From contig NZ_CP109430.1 in the NCBI RefSeq assembly GCF_036250735.1, positions 930,001 through 994,000 on the forward strand: a DNA stretch of 64,000 nucleotides, given 5' to 3'. The position numbers and the translations under genes were made by a program. Positions 8,529 through 16,948 of the stretch are shown piece after piece (the stretch's first letter is position 1; the number at the start of each line of letters is the position of its first letter). This DNA is from Streptosporangium sp. NBC_01495 (GTDB lineage Bacteria > Actinomycetota > Actinomycetes > Streptosporangiales > Streptosporangiaceae). The notes beneath the pieces were generated by a model, which was given only the letters and a program-made list of their open reading frames with translations, made no database searches and was not told the DNA's origin.

Positions 8529-9089
8529 TTACTGGCCGACCTTCTGGCGGGCCCGGTAGGCGGCGACGTTGGCCCGGCTGGCGCACCGCTCCGAGCAGTA
8601 GCGGCGCGACCGGTTGGAGGAGGTGTCGAGGTAGGCCCTGCGGCAGGGCGGCGCCTGGCAGAGGCCGAGCCGGTCGACGCCGAGGTCGGTGATCATGGTG
8701 GCGAGTCCCATCACCGCGCCCACCGCGTACTGGTCGGCCATCCGGCCGCCCTCGGTGAGGTGCAGGTGCCAGCGCTCGCCGTCGTGACCGGAGATCTGCG
8801 GCTGGACCGGGTGGTGGATCAGCAGCGAGTTGAGCCGGTCGACCACCGCCTCCTCGTCGCCCGCCTCGGCGGTCTCGAACACGATCATCAGCTCCTCGCG
8901 CAGGTCGCGCAGGGCTTCCAGGTCGCTCCTGGTGATTCGGCAGCCGGGCCGGTAGCGGCCGCCCTCTTCCAGGAGCAGGCGCAGCCCTTCGAGGCCGGTC
9001 AGCCGGTCGGGGCTGTTGATCAGTAGTACGGCCAGCTCCGCGTAGGAGGTCAGGTCCATCTGGGGATCCGTCGATGTAAGAGGCGGCAT
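8529..9089 (-). CDS. CGNR zinc-finger / ABATE-domain protein
   Basis: A 186-residue putative regulator. The N-terminal part (about 12-130) fits the ABATE (stress-responsive) domain. The C-terminal CGNR zinc finger includes CQAPPCRRAYLD and YCSERCASRANVAAYR, supplying four cysteine ligands. ATG codons at 9089 and 9059 are both possible; the second (MDLTSYAELAVLLIN) matches the typical family start better. It is divergent from the malic enzyme gene. Its ligand and targets are unknown. Short degenerate copies of its 3' end occur downstream. Confidence 0.85.
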   Translation of the reverse strand: MPPLTSTDPQMDLTSYAELAVLLINSPDRLTGLEGLRLLLEEGGRYRPGCRITRSDLEALRDLREELMIVFETAEAGDEEAVVDRLNSLLIHHPVQPQISGHDGERWHLHLTEGGRMADQYAVGAVMGLATMITDLGVDRLGLCQAPPCRRAYLDTSSNRSRRYCSERCASRANVAAYRARQKVGQ

Positions 9090-9328
9090 GGATTTTGAGT
9101 ATTACACGATGTGGTGAGGTTAACACCGGGACGGCGAAAGTGAGTGACCTCCTCCATCGGAGGCAGTCTCAACATGTGGCACAATCGAGCAACGGGTGAC
9201 CCCCGTACCCCTCCAGGCGACCGTGCTCAGTGAGCAGGCCCCGAGCGGCTACCGAAGCCCGGGACAGGCTTCCTCCGGCCGCTTCCGAAGGAAATATCCG
9301 TCTGTCTGACTGAACTACAGGGGTCGCT

Positions 9329-10531
9329 GTGGCTGTTATGCCATCCTCCATCTCCCTCGAGGCTCTCGAGGCGCTCGATCTGGATCCGGCCTTCGCCCTG
9401 CACCGCGGGGGCAAGCTGGAGGTCCGCTCCACCGTCCCGGTCCGCGACGCCGACGACCTGGCACTCGCCTACACGCCGGGGGTGGCCAGGGTCTGCAGCG
9501 CGATCGCCGACGAGCCCGAGCTGGCCAAGGACTACACCTGGATCTCCAACGTGGTCGCCGTCGTCTCGGACGGCACCGCGGTGCTCGGCCTCGGGGACAT
9601 CGGGCCCGCCGCCGCCATGCCGGTCATGGAGGGCAAGGCCCTGCTGTTCAAGCAGTTCGCGGGGGTCGACGCGGTGCCCATCTGCCTCGACTGCACCGAC
9701 GTGGACGCGCTGGTCGAGACGGTCGTCCGGCTCGCCCCCTCCTTCGGGGGGATCAACCTCGAGGACATCAGCGCGCCCCGCTGCTTCGAGATCGAGTCGC
9801 GCCTCCGCGAGCTCCTCGACATCCCCGTCTTCCACGACGACCAGCACGGCACCGCGATCGTCACGCTGGCCGCGCTGAAGAACGCCGCGCGGCTGACCGG
9901 CCGCTCGCTGGGAGAGCTGCGGGTCGTGGTCGCCGGCGCCGGCGCCTCCGGGATCGCGGTCAGCAGGATCCTGCTCAACGCGGGCATCGGCGACATCGCG
10001 GTGGCCGACTCCAAGGGCCTCATCTACGAGGGCCGCGACGGGCTCAACCCGGTGAAGGAGGCCCTGGCGCGCGACAGCAACCGGGCGGGCCTGCGCGGTT
10101 CCACCGAGCAGGCGCTGGCGGGGGCCGACGTGTTCGTCGGGCTGTCGGGCTCGACGATCTCCGAGGCGGCCATCGCGTCGATGGCCTCCGGTTCGATCGT
10201 CTTCGCGCTGTCCAACCCGACGCCCGAGGTGCGGCCGGACATCGCGCGCAAGTACGCGCACGTGGTCGCGACCGGCCGCTCCGACTTCCCCAACCAGATC
10301 AACAACGTGCTGGCCTTCCCCGGCGTCTTCCGCGGGGCGCTCGACGTCCGCGCCACCACGATCACCGAGAACATGAAGGTCGCCGCCGCCGAGGCGCTGG
10401 CCGGGGTCGTCGGGGACGGCGACCTGTCGGCCGACTGCGTGATCCCCAGCCCGTTCGACGAGCGCGTCGCCCCGGCGGTCATCGCCGCCGTCTCCGCGCA
10501 GGCCCGCGCCGACGGGGTCGCCCGCCTCTAG
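9329..10531 (+). CDS. NAD(P)-dependent malic enzyme
   Basis: A 400-residue prokaryotic malic enzyme converting malate to pyruvate and CO2. It has the usual length without the phosphotransacetylase extension. The catalytic domain shows LAYTPGVARVC (Tyr), GDIGPAAAMPVMEGKALLF (Lys) and INLEDISAP with HDDQHGTAI for metal binding. The nucleotide domain has VVVAGAGASGIAVSR. ALSNPTPE and TGRSDFPNQINN follow. The GTG at 9329 is used; an ATG at 9338 is an alternative. Cofactor preference cannot be decided by eye. Confidence 0.94.
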   Translation: MAVMPSSISLEALEALDLDPAFALHRGGKLEVRSTVPVRDADDLALAYTPGVARVCSAIADEPELAKDYTWISNVVAVVSDGTAVLGLGDIGPAAAMPVMEGKALLFKQFAGVDAVPICLDCTDVDALVETVVRLAPSFGGINLEDISAPRCFEIESRLRELLDIPVFHDDQHGTAIVTLAALKNAARLTGRSLGELRVVVAGAGASGIAVSRILLNAGIGDIAVADSKGLIYEGRDGLNPVKEALARDSNRAGLRGSTEQALAGADVFVGLSGSTISEAAIASMASGSIVFALSNPTPEVRPDIARKYAHVVATGRSDFPNQINNVLAFPGVFRGALDVRATTITENMKVAAAEALAGVVGDGDLSADCVIPSPFDERVAPAVIAAVSAQARADGVARL

Positions 10532-10890
10532 GCCACCACCTCTCCGGCCCGCGGTCGCCGACCGGCCCCCGCTCCTCGCGGGATGGGTGATCCCGCCGTA
10601 CGGCCGGAAGCGCGGCCCCGCATCCCATACCGATCGCGCTCACCAGGCCCCACGCACCAGGTCCATGCTCCAGGCCACACGCTCACCAGGCACGCGATCG
10701 CGGACGCCCCCCGCCCGACCGGCGGGGGGCGTCCGTGCTTTCCGGAAACCCCGATATTCGTCACGGATCGTGCTATAAAAAGAGCTCTCAGTTACCTATG
10801 CCGGTAAGGCGTGCATCAGGTAGTCGATGCGCGCACGGCCGGATCACGCGCGCCGTCGGCACGCGGATGGTTCTCACGGTGAGGGGAGCT
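10532..10890. other. Intergenic region after malic enzyme
   Basis: A 359-bp gap. It contains the strong hairpin listed separately at 10701-10735. Beyond it is a more AT-rich stretch (CTATAAAAAGAGCTC near 10771-10785), a plausible promoter for the downstream regulator. No gene was recognised. Confidence 0.5.
10701..10735. terminator. 15-bp stem hairpin
   Basis: The arms CGGACGCCCCCCGCC (10701-10715) and GGCGGGGGGCGTCCG (10721-10735) are perfectly complementary around the loop CGACC. It lies 170 bp past the malic enzyme stop. It lacks a clear T-run (GTGCTTT follows), as is common for actinobacterial terminators. Confidence 0.75.
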
Positions 10891-12249
10891 ATGGAACGCG
10901 AGCCCAACCGACTACTTCAGCGGCTCATCGCCGAGGCGGGCTTCACCCACAAGGGGCTGGCCCGCCGGCTCAACGATCTCGGCGCGGCTCGCGGCCTGTC
11001 CGGTCTGAGATACGACCACAGTTCCGTGCTGCGCTGGCTCGCGGGCCAGCGGCCGAGAGACCCGGTCACGGGGCTGCTCGCCGAGATCTTCGCGCTTCGG
11101 CTCGGCAGGGCGGTGAGTCCCGAGGATCTCGGCCTGCCGGCCGTCCTGACGCCTCTCGACCTCGGGCAGGAGTTCAACCACACGTGGCAGGAGGGAATCT
11201 CGACCGTGACAGCACTGTGGCGCGGGGACGTGGAGAGACGAAGGTTCTTACTCGACTCCACCTTCGCGATCGGGGCCGGGTCCGCCGGAGCGCTGCGCTG
11301 GCTGACCCTTCCGCTGGAGGGCCGCCCCGAGGGGCGGGGCACCCGGCGCGTCGGCATGGACGACATCGCGGCGATCCGGGAGGTCACCCGGTCCTTCGGC
11401 GAGCTGGACAACAGGTTCGGCGGCGGCAGGGTCCGCCCCGCTGTCGTGAAATATCTGGACACGGCGGTCGCGCCGCTCCTCGGTGACGGCTCGTACGCCG
11501 AGAACACGGGCAAGGCGCTGGCCTCGGCCGCGGCCGAGCTGACCCGGCTGGCCGGGTGGATGGCCTACGACCTGGAGCAGCACGGCCTGGCCCAGCGCTA
11601 CCTGATCCAGGCGCTGCGCCTGGCGCGCGGGGCGGGCGACCACGGGCTCGGCGGCGAGATCCTCGCCGGGATGAGCCACCAGGCCATATATATAGGACAA
11701 CCCGCCCATGCGCTCGACCTGGCCAGGGCCGCCCAGCTCTCCGCCCGGCGGGCCGGGGTCTTCGCCCTGCTGGCGGAGACGCACGTGCTGGAAGCCCACG
11801 CGCACGCGGCACTGGACGACCGCGCGGCGTGCGCGAGCTCCCTGCACGAGGCCGAGCTGTCCTTCGACCGGCGCAGGGCCGGCCACGAGCCCGACTGGAT
11901 CTCCTACTTCGACGAGGCCTACCTGTCGGCGAAGTTCGCGCACTGCTTCCGCGACCTGGGCGACGGGCCGGGTGCGGTACGGCACGCCAGGCGCTCGCTG
12001 GAGATGGACGGGCGTTACGTGCGCGGCCGGATGTTCAACCTGTCGCTGCTCTCGGCCGGGCTGCTCGCCTCGGGGGAGCTGGAGGAGGCCTGCTCCGTCG
12101 CGGTGGAGGCGCTGGCGCTGGCCAGGGGCCTGGAGTCGGCCAGGACCCGCTCCTACGTCGCGGACCTGCGACGGAGACTGGATCCCCACGCGGCCGAGCG
12201 GCCGGTGGTGGAGCTGAACGAGCGGGTCAGGGAGCTCAATCCCGCCTGA
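10891..12249 (+). CDS. XRE-like regulator with TPR-type helical repeats
   Basis: A 452-residue protein of the actinobacterial helix-turn-helix plus tetratricopeptide type (NsdA/BldD-associated style). Residues about 1-75 form a helix-turn-helix region (RLIAEAGFTHKGLARRLNDL, SSVLRWLAGQRPRD). The rest is alpha-helical repeats, for example YDLEQHGLAQRYLIQALRLA, QPAHALDLARAAQLSARRAG and GELEEACSVAVEALALA. The open frame extends upstream to 10735, but the ATG at 10891 follows GAGGGGAGCT and starts the helical region. The target genes are unknown. It lies just upstream of the protease island and reads towards it. Confidence 0.8.
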   Translation: MEREPNRLLQRLIAEAGFTHKGLARRLNDLGAARGLSGLRYDHSSVLRWLAGQRPRDPVTGLLAEIFALRLGRAVSPEDLGLPAVLTPLDLGQEFNHTWQEGISTVTALWRGDVERRRFLLDSTFAIGAGSAGALRWLTLPLEGRPEGRGTRRVGMDDIAAIREVTRSFGELDNRFGGGRVRPAVVKYLDTAVAPLLGDGSYAENTGKALASAAAELTRLAGWMAYDLEQHGLAQRYLIQALRLARGAGDHGLGGEILAGMSHQAIYIGQPAHALDLARAAQLSARRAGVFALLAETHVLEAHAHAALDDRAACASSLHEAELSFDRRRAGHEPDWISYFDEAYLSAKFAHCFRDLGDGPGAVRHARRSLEMDGRYVRGRMFNLSLLSAGLLASGELEEACSVAVEALALARGLESARTRSYVADLRRRLDPHAAERPVVELNERVRELNPA

Positions 12250-12306
12250 GCGCCGTCCCCCGGCTCGGGGAGTCCTCTTGGGAGAACCGAATCCGGTGGG
12301 GGATGG

Positions 12307-12340
12307 CCGAAGGGGCCCGGCGTGTGCCGGGCCCCTTCGG
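12307..12340. terminator. Bidirectional hairpin between the regulator and paralog A
   Basis: The arms CCGAAGGGGCCCGGC (12307-12321) and GCCGGGCCCCTTCGG (12326-12340) pair perfectly around the loop GTGT. It lies between two convergent genes and would serve both. The same hairpin recurs at 14754-14787. Confidence 0.8.
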
Positions 12341-12367
12341 GTGAAGCTGGTGGTGCTGTGAATCTGG

Positions 12368-14130
12368 GTGAGTCTGAGGTTTGGACGCTCAGGCTCGGGT
12401 GATCGTCAGGGAGCTACTACTACTTGACGATCGAGCCCGACCACACCGCGGAGGCCTTGGTGTAGATGGCCGCGGTCTCGCCGTCGAAGTACGGCGTGGT
12501 GATGAGGTCGTAGCGGCCGTTTTTGTCCTGGTCACCGAAGAGGCTGGTGACACCGTTGACGTAGCCCAGACGCTTGGCGTTGCTGTACTTGGCGAGCCAG
12601 GGGCCACCGTCGGCGCCAGGGGTGAAGGAGCTCTTGAGGCCGATGTGCTCCTCAACCTTCGTGGACGCCTGGACGTAGGTCTTGCCGGTGGTCTTGCCGT
12701 AGGTCCACTTCGGCGTAACGCCGGTGTAGGCCTTGTTGCCGTCGGGGTGCGCGTCGGCCGGGTAGCCGAACACGAACACCGTCTGCTCGGGCTTCTGGTT
12801 CCAGGTGAAGCCCTGGCCGCCGACGTTGTCGCCCAGCTTGCCGACGTCCTTGATGAAGTCCTCGGCGATGAAGTAGGACTCCACCCAGAACTTCGGAACG
12901 ACGGTCGAGCTGACCCACTTGTTGATGTAGAACTGCTGCTTGGTCCAGCCGGTGACGTTGCCGCTGTTGTCCTTGACCTCGAGCAGCTCGCCGTCGAACT
13001 TGCCGGCGGACTTCTCAGCGAGGAGGGCCTTGTACTCCTCCAGGCTGATCTGGGTCACAGCGCCCAGGCCCTTGCCCTCGGGGTACTTGTTGTTGTTCTC
13101 AAGGCCCCACCCGGCGGCGGTCCACACCGACTTGACGACCTCGGCACCGACGAGCTTGACGCCGCCCTTGCCGGACTCGGTCAGGTACTCGTGGATGTTG
13201 CCGCTGTTCGCGGCGGCAGGCTTGGCAACCGTCTCAACCTTGGGGTCGAGGAAGGCCTTCTTGAAGGGGCCGTCGTAGCCGTACTTCTCGACGCCGGCGT
13301 CGTACTCCTTCTCGGTGATGACCTTCTCGTCGACGTACTTCGCACCCTTGTACTCCGCGAATTCCTTCGCGTTCACCTGGGTGGCCTTGCCGCCACCGAC
13401 CTGGACACCGTTGTACACGGTCACGAACGCGTAGTCGCGGTCGTAGTCCTCGTAGTTGGCGAAGTCGTAGTGCGTGTAGGCGGTCTTGCCCACGTAGATG
13501 CCCCACGGGGTCTTGCCCTGGTAGTAGCCGGGGACGAAGACCCAGTTGTCGGCGACGCTGGCGTCAGCCTTGTCGTCGTAGACGCAGTGAGCGGCGGTGG
13601 AGACCAGGTTGCGGTACTTGCCCTGGATCGAGGTGGCCGAGCACCACTTCAGCTGGTTCTTGTCGTCGACGAAGAACACCTTGCCGATGGACTTCGGCAG
13701 GTTGATGTTCTTGACCTTCGCGGCGGTCTTCTTCTCTTCGCCGGTCGGGGCGACGACGCCGGGCTTGCCGTCGGGGGTGTAGCCGCCGCCCGCGTTCAGC
13801 GTCGGCGTGGCCTTGGTCTCCCAGGTGTAGGGGGTCGCCTTGGCCAGGTTGTTCGTGGCGCCGTTGGCCTTGAGCCAGAAGTTGGCGACGTCAGTCGCGG
13901 CCGGAGCGTCCTTGGCCATGGTGTCGTAGGCCCAGTCCGGAACGGCGTTGGCGGTACCGGCCAGGCCGGCGGCCAGCAGACCGGTGGCCAGAATGGCGCC
14001 ACCGGCGGGGAGGAGGATGCGCTTCAAGGGGAACTCCTTGGTCTGATGTGGAACGCTTCTTGCGTCCCATGCGTCAGTAAAGGGAATGCCAGAAACATAC
14101 AGTGAAGATCTTGAACACCGGAAGCCGGTT
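12368..14130. repeat. Direct repeat copy A (1,763 bp) carrying pseudoprotease gene A
   Basis: This block is matched by 14833-16595 at a constant offset of 2,465 bp. I saw only one base difference (near 12524, T versus C, silent). It covers the whole coding sequence plus about 50 bp 3' and 103 bp 5'. Identity breaks off abruptly after ...GAAGCCGGTT on the 5' side of the gene. Beyond that point the two flanks still align at the same offset but are clearly diverged. Confidence 0.93.
12420..14027 (-). CDS. Secreted V8/trypsin-like pseudoprotease, paralog A
   Basis: A 535-residue secreted protein of the chymotrypsin-fold, V8-like (COG3591) family. A Sec signal peptide spans about residues 1-28 (cleavage after TANA), and a proregion carries a W-containing motif (NFWLKA). 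The His (STAAHC, H147) and Asp (DRDYAFV, D198) of the triad are present. The nucleophile motif reads PGADGGPW, with Asp473 where GxSGG proteases have Ser. Two cysteines that active paralogs have before this motif are also missing (PKWTYG, GLKSSF). An insertion of about 160 residues (roughly 225-385) separates the Asp and LGDNVGGQGF. The start is a TTG with AAGGAG 5-6 bp before it. It is probably not a classical serine protease. Confidence 0.9.
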   Translation of the reverse strand: MKRILLPAGGAILATGLLAAGLAGTANAVPDWAYDTMAKDAPAATDVANFWLKANGATNNLAKATPYTWETKATPTLNAGGGYTPDGKPGVVAPTGEEKKTAAKVKNINLPKSIGKVFFVDDKNQLKWCSATSIQGKYRNLVSTAAHCVYDDKADASVADNWVFVPGYYQGKTPWGIYVGKTAYTHYDFANYEDYDRDYAFVTVYNGVQVGGGKATQVNAKEFAEYKGAKYVDEKVITEKEYDAGVEKYGYDGPFKKAFLDPKVETVAKPAAANSGNIHEYLTESGKGGVKLVGAEVVKSVWTAAGWGLENNNKYPEGKGLGAVTQISLEEYKALLAEKSAGKFDGELLEVKDNSGNVTGWTKQQFYINKWVSSTVVPKFWVESYFIAEDFIKDVGKLGDNVGGQGFTWNQKPEQTVFVFGYPADAHPDGNKAYTGVTPKWTYGKTTGKTYVQASTKVEEHIGLKSSFTPGADGGPWLAKYSNAKRLGYVNGVTSLFGDQDKNGRYDLITTPYFDGETAAIYTKASAVWSGSIVK

Positions 14131-14304
14131 TGTGGATCAAAGACTTCCTTGATCGCGCCGATGCCATTCTGTGATGTTTGGGCTCCCCTGAAGCCGATGC
14201 TGGGTTTTAGGGGCCACCGACATGTTTGTGCAGATGGGCATATGGTTGTTAGTGAAGTGACGGATGTGTCGTGACTGGACCAGTACGTTCCGTTACCGAT
14301 CATA

Positions 14305-14320
14305 TGTGACGCAGATCACA
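14305..14320. promoter_or_regulatory. Perfect CRP-like palindrome upstream of paralog A
   Basis: TGTGA-CGCAGA-TCACA is a perfect TGTGA-N6-TCACA site. It lies 278 bp upstream of the TTG start. The following block (CATCA..TGATGGCACCG and onward to TCTAAAG) is conserved upstream of paralog B, which suggests a functional promoter region. Confidence 0.6.
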
Positions 14321-14666
14321 TCAATCTGATGGCACCGATTTCGTGGCGGGCACGTCTAAAGACCCGTCGATTCGGGATCCGGGTCCCAGGAGGGACCGGA
14401 CAGCGCGCGGACCGGACGCGGAAAGCCGGAGTGAGCGCTCTCTCGCCGCCCTGGCACCTTCCGTGGGAGCTTGATCCTTTCGCTGCCGGGCGTCCGGCCG
14501 CAGGGGCGGTGTTCTCCGCCTGGAAGATCTGATCCCGCCTGAGGGCGCGACGTGGCGGCGCGGAGGCGGAATGGTCGCCGCCCGCGGATGCGCGAGACGT
14601 GGTGGGGACACACTCGTGATCTCCAGACCTGGCGCCGCCGGGACTTCCGATGGACGACACCCCACA

Positions 14667-14704
14667 ACGTCGAAGGGCCCGGCACATGCCGGGCCCTTCG
14701 ACGT
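14667..14704. terminator. 18-bp stem hairpin
   Basis: The arms ACGTCGAAGGGCCCGGCA (14667-14684) and TGCCGGGCCCTTCGACGT (14687-14704) are perfect complements with a 2-base centre. It sits in a gene-free gap 70 bp before a second terminator. It may be the terminator of a gene that has been lost. Confidence 0.7.
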
Positions 14705-14753
14705 CTGCGCGGAGCGGGTCGCCGCTTCCGCGATGATTCCCGGTGGGGGATGG

Positions 14754-14787
14754 CCGAAGGGGCCCGGCGTGTGCCGGGCCCCTTCGG
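14754..14787. terminator. Hairpin downstream of paralog B
   Basis: The arms CCGAAGGGGCCCGGC and GCCGGGCCCCTTCGG with loop GTGT are identical to the hairpin at 12307-12340. It follows the paralog B stop on the minus strand after about 100 bp of GCTGGTG-type repeats. Confidence 0.8.
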
Positions 14788-14832
14788 GTGAAGCTGGTGA
14801 AGCTGGTGGTGCTGGGTGGTGCTGGTGTTGCT

Positions 14833-16595
14833 GTGAGTCTGAGGTTTGGACGCTCAGGCTCGGGTGATCGTCAGGGAGCTACTACTACTTGACGATCGAG
14901 CCCGACCACACCGCGGAGGCCTTGGTGTAGATGGCCGCGGTCTCGCCGTCGAAGTACGGCGTGGTGATGAGGTCGTAGCGGCCGTTCTTGTCCTGGTCAC
15001 CGAAGAGGCTGGTGACACCGTTGACGTAGCCCAGACGCTTGGCGTTGCTGTACTTGGCGAGCCAGGGGCCACCGTCGGCGCCAGGGGTGAAGGAGCTCTT
15101 GAGGCCGATGTGCTCCTCAACCTTCGTGGACGCCTGGACGTAGGTCTTGCCGGTGGTCTTGCCGTAGGTCCACTTCGGCGTAACGCCGGTGTAGGCCTTG
15201 TTGCCGTCGGGGTGCGCGTCGGCCGGGTAGCCGAACACGAACACCGTCTGCTCGGGCTTCTGGTTCCAGGTGAAGCCCTGGCCGCCGACGTTGTCGCCCA
15301 GCTTGCCGACGTCCTTGATGAAGTCCTCGGCGATGAAGTAGGACTCCACCCAGAACTTCGGAACGACGGTCGAGCTGACCCACTTGTTGATGTAGAACTG
15401 CTGCTTGGTCCAGCCGGTGACGTTGCCGCTGTTGTCCTTGACCTCGAGCAGCTCGCCGTCGAACTTGCCGGCGGACTTCTCAGCGAGGAGGGCCTTGTAC
15501 TCCTCCAGGCTGATCTGGGTCACAGCGCCCAGGCCCTTGCCCTCGGGGTACTTGTTGTTGTTCTCAAGGCCCCACCCGGCGGCGGTCCACACCGACTTGA
15601 CGACCTCGGCACCGACGAGCTTGACGCCGCCCTTGCCGGACTCGGTCAGGTACTCGTGGATGTTGCCGCTGTTCGCGGCGGCAGGCTTGGCAACCGTCTC
15701 AACCTTGGGGTCGAGGAAGGCCTTCTTGAAGGGGCCGTCGTAGCCGTACTTCTCGACGCCGGCGTCGTACTCCTTCTCGGTGATGACCTTCTCGTCGACG
15801 TACTTCGCACCCTTGTACTCCGCGAATTCCTTCGCGTTCACCTGGGTGGCCTTGCCGCCACCGACCTGGACACCGTTGTACACGGTCACGAACGCGTAGT
15901 CGCGGTCGTAGTCCTCGTAGTTGGCGAAGTCGTAGTGCGTGTAGGCGGTCTTGCCCACGTAGATGCCCCACGGGGTCTTGCCCTGGTAGTAGCCGGGGAC
16001 GAAGACCCAGTTGTCGGCGACGCTGGCGTCAGCCTTGTCGTCGTAGACGCAGTGAGCGGCGGTGGAGACCAGGTTGCGGTACTTGCCCTGGATCGAGGTG
16101 GCCGAGCACCACTTCAGCTGGTTCTTGTCGTCGACGAAGAACACCTTGCCGATGGACTTCGGCAGGTTGATGTTCTTGACCTTCGCGGCGGTCTTCTTCT
16201 CTTCGCCGGTCGGGGCGACGACGCCGGGCTTGCCGTCGGGGGTGTAGCCGCCGCCCGCGTTCAGCGTCGGCGTGGCCTTGGTCTCCCAGGTGTAGGGGGT
16301 CGCCTTGGCCAGGTTGTTCGTGGCGCCGTTGGCCTTGAGCCAGAAGTTGGCGACGTCAGTCGCGGCCGGAGCGTCCTTGGCCATGGTGTCGTAGGCCCAG
16401 TCCGGAACGGCGTTGGCGGTACCGGCCAGGCCGGCGGCCAGCAGACCGGTGGCCAGAATGGCGCCACCGGCGGGGAGGAGGATGCGCTTCAAGGGGAACT
16501 CCTTGGTCTGATGTGGAACGCTTCTTGCGTCCCATGCGTCAGTAAAGGGAATGCCAGAAACATACAGTGAAGATCTTGAACACCGGAAGCCGGTT
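14833..16595. repeat. Direct repeat copy B (1,763 bp) carrying pseudoprotease gene B
   Basis: The partner of 12368-14130, offset by 2,465 bp, differing at one silent position by my reading. The hairpin just 3' is also shared with copy A, but an 18-bp length difference lies between hairpin and repeat (extra GCTGGTG/GCTGGT units in copy B). Confidence 0.93.
14885..16492 (-). CDS. Secreted V8/trypsin-like pseudoprotease, paralog B
   Basis: This 535-residue protein is identical in sequence to paralog A. It has the same TTG start and AAGGAG site, signal peptide, H147, D198, Asp473 in place of the catalytic Ser, missing cysteine pair, and insertion domain. A retained disulfide pair around the histidine (C129 in KWCSATS and C148 in AAHC) suggests the fold is intact. 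It is followed by its own terminator, so it is probably a single-gene transcript. The identical product could double the dose of an extracellular binding or decoy protein. A catalytic Asp mechanism cannot be ruled out from sequence. Confidence 0.9.
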   Translation of the reverse strand: MKRILLPAGGAILATGLLAAGLAGTANAVPDWAYDTMAKDAPAATDVANFWLKANGATNNLAKATPYTWETKATPTLNAGGGYTPDGKPGVVAPTGEEKKTAAKVKNINLPKSIGKVFFVDDKNQLKWCSATSIQGKYRNLVSTAAHCVYDDKADASVADNWVFVPGYYQGKTPWGIYVGKTAYTHYDFANYEDYDRDYAFVTVYNGVQVGGGKATQVNAKEFAEYKGAKYVDEKVITEKEYDAGVEKYGYDGPFKKAFLDPKVETVAKPAAANSGNIHEYLTESGKGGVKLVGAEVVKSVWTAAGWGLENNNKYPEGKGLGAVTQISLEEYKALLAEKSAGKFDGELLEVKDNSGNVTGWTKQQFYINKWVSSTVVPKFWVESYFIAEDFIKDVGKLGDNVGGQGFTWNQKPEQTVFVFGYPADAHPDGNKAYTGVTPKWTYGKTTGKTYVQASTKVEEHIGLKSSFTPGADGGPWLAKYSNAKRLGYVNGVTSLFGDQDKNGRYDLITTPYFDGETAAIYTKASAVWSGSIVK

Positions 16596-16768
16596 CGAGA
16601 GGTAAGAGGCGGACTTGAGGTGCCGAGACCGTTTCGTGATGTTTAGGCGCCCTTGATGCTGATGTTGTGATTGAGGATGTCTCGGTTGTTTTCGCAGATA
16701 GGCATAAGCCTGGGGCGGAAGTGACTGATGTGAGGTGATTGGGCGATTGCGGTGAGTCATGGCCCTTG

Positions 16769-16784
16769 TGTGATGCAGATCACA
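16769..16784. promoter_or_regulatory. Perfect CRP-like palindrome upstream of paralog B
   Basis: TGTGA-TGCAGA-TCACA lies 277 bp upstream of the TTG start, the same position as in paralog A. The surrounding flank has diverged between the copies, but both half-sites and most of the spacer are kept. Confidence 0.6.
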
Positions 16785-16915
16785 TCAACTCGATGGCACC
16801 GATTTCGTGGCGGACACGTCTAAAGCGCCTGTCCCTGACCGGACGAGCTTCCGAATCGCCCCGCGAAACGCCTTCCCGGCCCCCGAGGCCGACCTCTTCG
16901 CCCCCGGAAACGGGT

Positions 16916-16948
16916 GCGGGGCCCGGCGCGCTACGCGCCGGGCCCCGC
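16916..16948. terminator. Hairpin downstream of paralog 3
   Basis: The arms GCGGGGCCCGGCGCG (16916-16930) and CGCGCCGGGCCCCGC (16934-16948) pair perfectly around CTA. It lies 47 bp after the stop of the minus-strand gene ending at 16995. Confidence 0.8.

Larger units (their letters stand above)
14131..14884. other. Intergenic region between paralogs A and B
   Basis: The left part (14131-14361) is the upstream region of paralog A, including a CRP-like palindrome. It aligns with 16596-16826 but is diverged. The right part holds two strong hairpins and short CTGGTG/GCTGGT repeats ahead of the paralog B stop. No protein-coding gene was recognised in the 750 bp. Confidence 0.6.

Noticed and set aside
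11690-11700. TATATATAGG inside the XRE/TPR regulator gene
   Set aside because: It looks like a promoter box but is within a coding region in frame (Ala-Ile-Tyr-Ile-Gly) with no gene start downstream.
12381-16570. Two 574-codon open frames antisense to the pseudoprotease genes (12381-14105 and 14846-16570)
   Set aside because: They are rich in Val, Leu, Gly and Asp from reading the complement of a high-GC gene, have no ribosome site or domain, and mirror real genes with signal peptides and family motifs.
12368-16595. The identical repeat as a transposon or composite element
   Set aside because: No transposase, terminal inverted repeats or target-site duplications are visible. The repeat is one gene plus short flanks.
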